Assembly: GCA_027604185.1 (NCBI GenBank)
Contig: JADGKB010000119.1
Coordinates: 1-38,726 of the forward strand
From: Boothiomyces macroporosus
Taxonomy: Eukaryota; Chytridiomycota; Chytridiomycetes; Rhizophydiales; Terramycetaceae
DNA length: 38,726 nt
Direction: 5' to 3'
Below, piece by piece: positions 38,674 through 38,726 of the stretch. Below the pieces are notes generated by a model, which saw only the letters and a list, made by a program, of their open reading frames with translations, searched no databases and had not been told where the DNA came from. Positions within the stretch are counted from its first letter, which is position 1. Each line of letters opens with the position of its first letter. The translations under genes were made by a program, and so were the position numbers.

Positions 38674-38726
38674 TGGCTAGAGTGGGTTTCGAACCCACGC
38701 TCGCTTTCACGAATTGGAACTTAAGT
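38674..38726 (-). tRNA. tRNA-Leu(TAA), copy 2, cut by the window end
   Basis: The 3' 53 bases of a tRNA identical to 2471-2523 of the first tRNA-Leu(TAA) copy. It includes the acceptor 3' strand, T-arm, variable arm and part of the anticodon arm. The 5' half lies beyond the window. A T7 run lies just downstream (38664-38670 on the plus strand). Confidence 0.9.

Noticed and set aside
1..38726. Alternative genetic code
   Set aside because: TAA, TAG and TGA all terminate well-bounded genes, and apparent internal stops disappear once the short introns are removed. The tRNA with anticodon CAG looks like a leucine tRNA.
1..38726. Mobile elements, viral genes, CRISPR arrays
   Set aside because: I saw no transposase, reverse transcriptase, integrase or regularly spaced repeats. 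The three tandem membrane genes are ordinary paralogs.

Overview
The window comes from a compact, AT-rich nuclear genome that uses the standard genetic code (TAA, TAG and TGA all end genes). It most resembles a flagellated early-diverging fungus or close relative (chytrid, Rozella-like or aphelid-like). Pointers are DNAAF6, a dynein-arm assembly factor found only in lineages with motile flagella; a fungal-style sulfonate dioxygenase; an Rtp1/TANGO6 protein; and Ipi3, Lst8, Cwc24 and Med19. I cannot name the species. About 25 protein genes lie in 38.7 kb, with gaps often of only 19-60 bp.

The dominant feature is the introns. By matching reading frames and conserved protein families I could place 50 spliceosomal introns in 14 genes, and all are 18-24 nt long (mode 20). 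Every spliced model totals a whole number of codons. Most introns carry a YTRAY branch-like motif ending only about 5 nt before the 3' AG. All seven introns whose length is a multiple of three contain an in-frame stop. One intron is GC-AG.

Layout. 1-2554: two identical tRNA-Leu(TAG) genes as an inverted pair, an ankyrin-repeat gene and tRNA-Leu(TAA). 2634-7934: TANGO6/RTP1, two tandem beta-class-like glutathione transferases and mitochondrial ribosomal protein uL3m. 7935-8527: an intergenic cluster of TTAGGTTT-like motifs and a small, apparently frame-broken gene. 8543-13311 (minus): a BK-type RCK potassium channel with an atypical pore motif and a TauD-type dioxygenase. 13560-15253 (plus): a polytopic membrane protein and an SLC25 carrier. 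15294-21662 (minus): LST8, an LRR protein with eight 11-residue repeats, a DDT/WHIM/PHD chromatin protein, a small membrane protein and a secreted Cys-rich protein. 22121-28239: RMC1, a proline/arginine/tyrosine-rich disordered protein, MED19 and an unknown disordered protein. 28506-32477: three tandem paralogous membrane proteins with a cysteine-bearing ectodomain. 32505-38160: DNAAF6, an EST1/SMG5-6-like NMD protein, IPI3, MOCS2B and CWC24. The right end has tRNA-Leu(CAG) and a cut second copy of tRNA-Leu(TAA).

Most genes are unrelated housekeeping functions (TORC signalling, Rab7 activation, Mediator, pre-60S assembly, splicing, NMD, molybdopterin synthesis). No mobile element, CRISPR array or viral gene was seen. 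The points most worth following are the uniform ultra-short introns, the tandem membrane-protein family, the altered channel filter and the all-leucine tRNA set.
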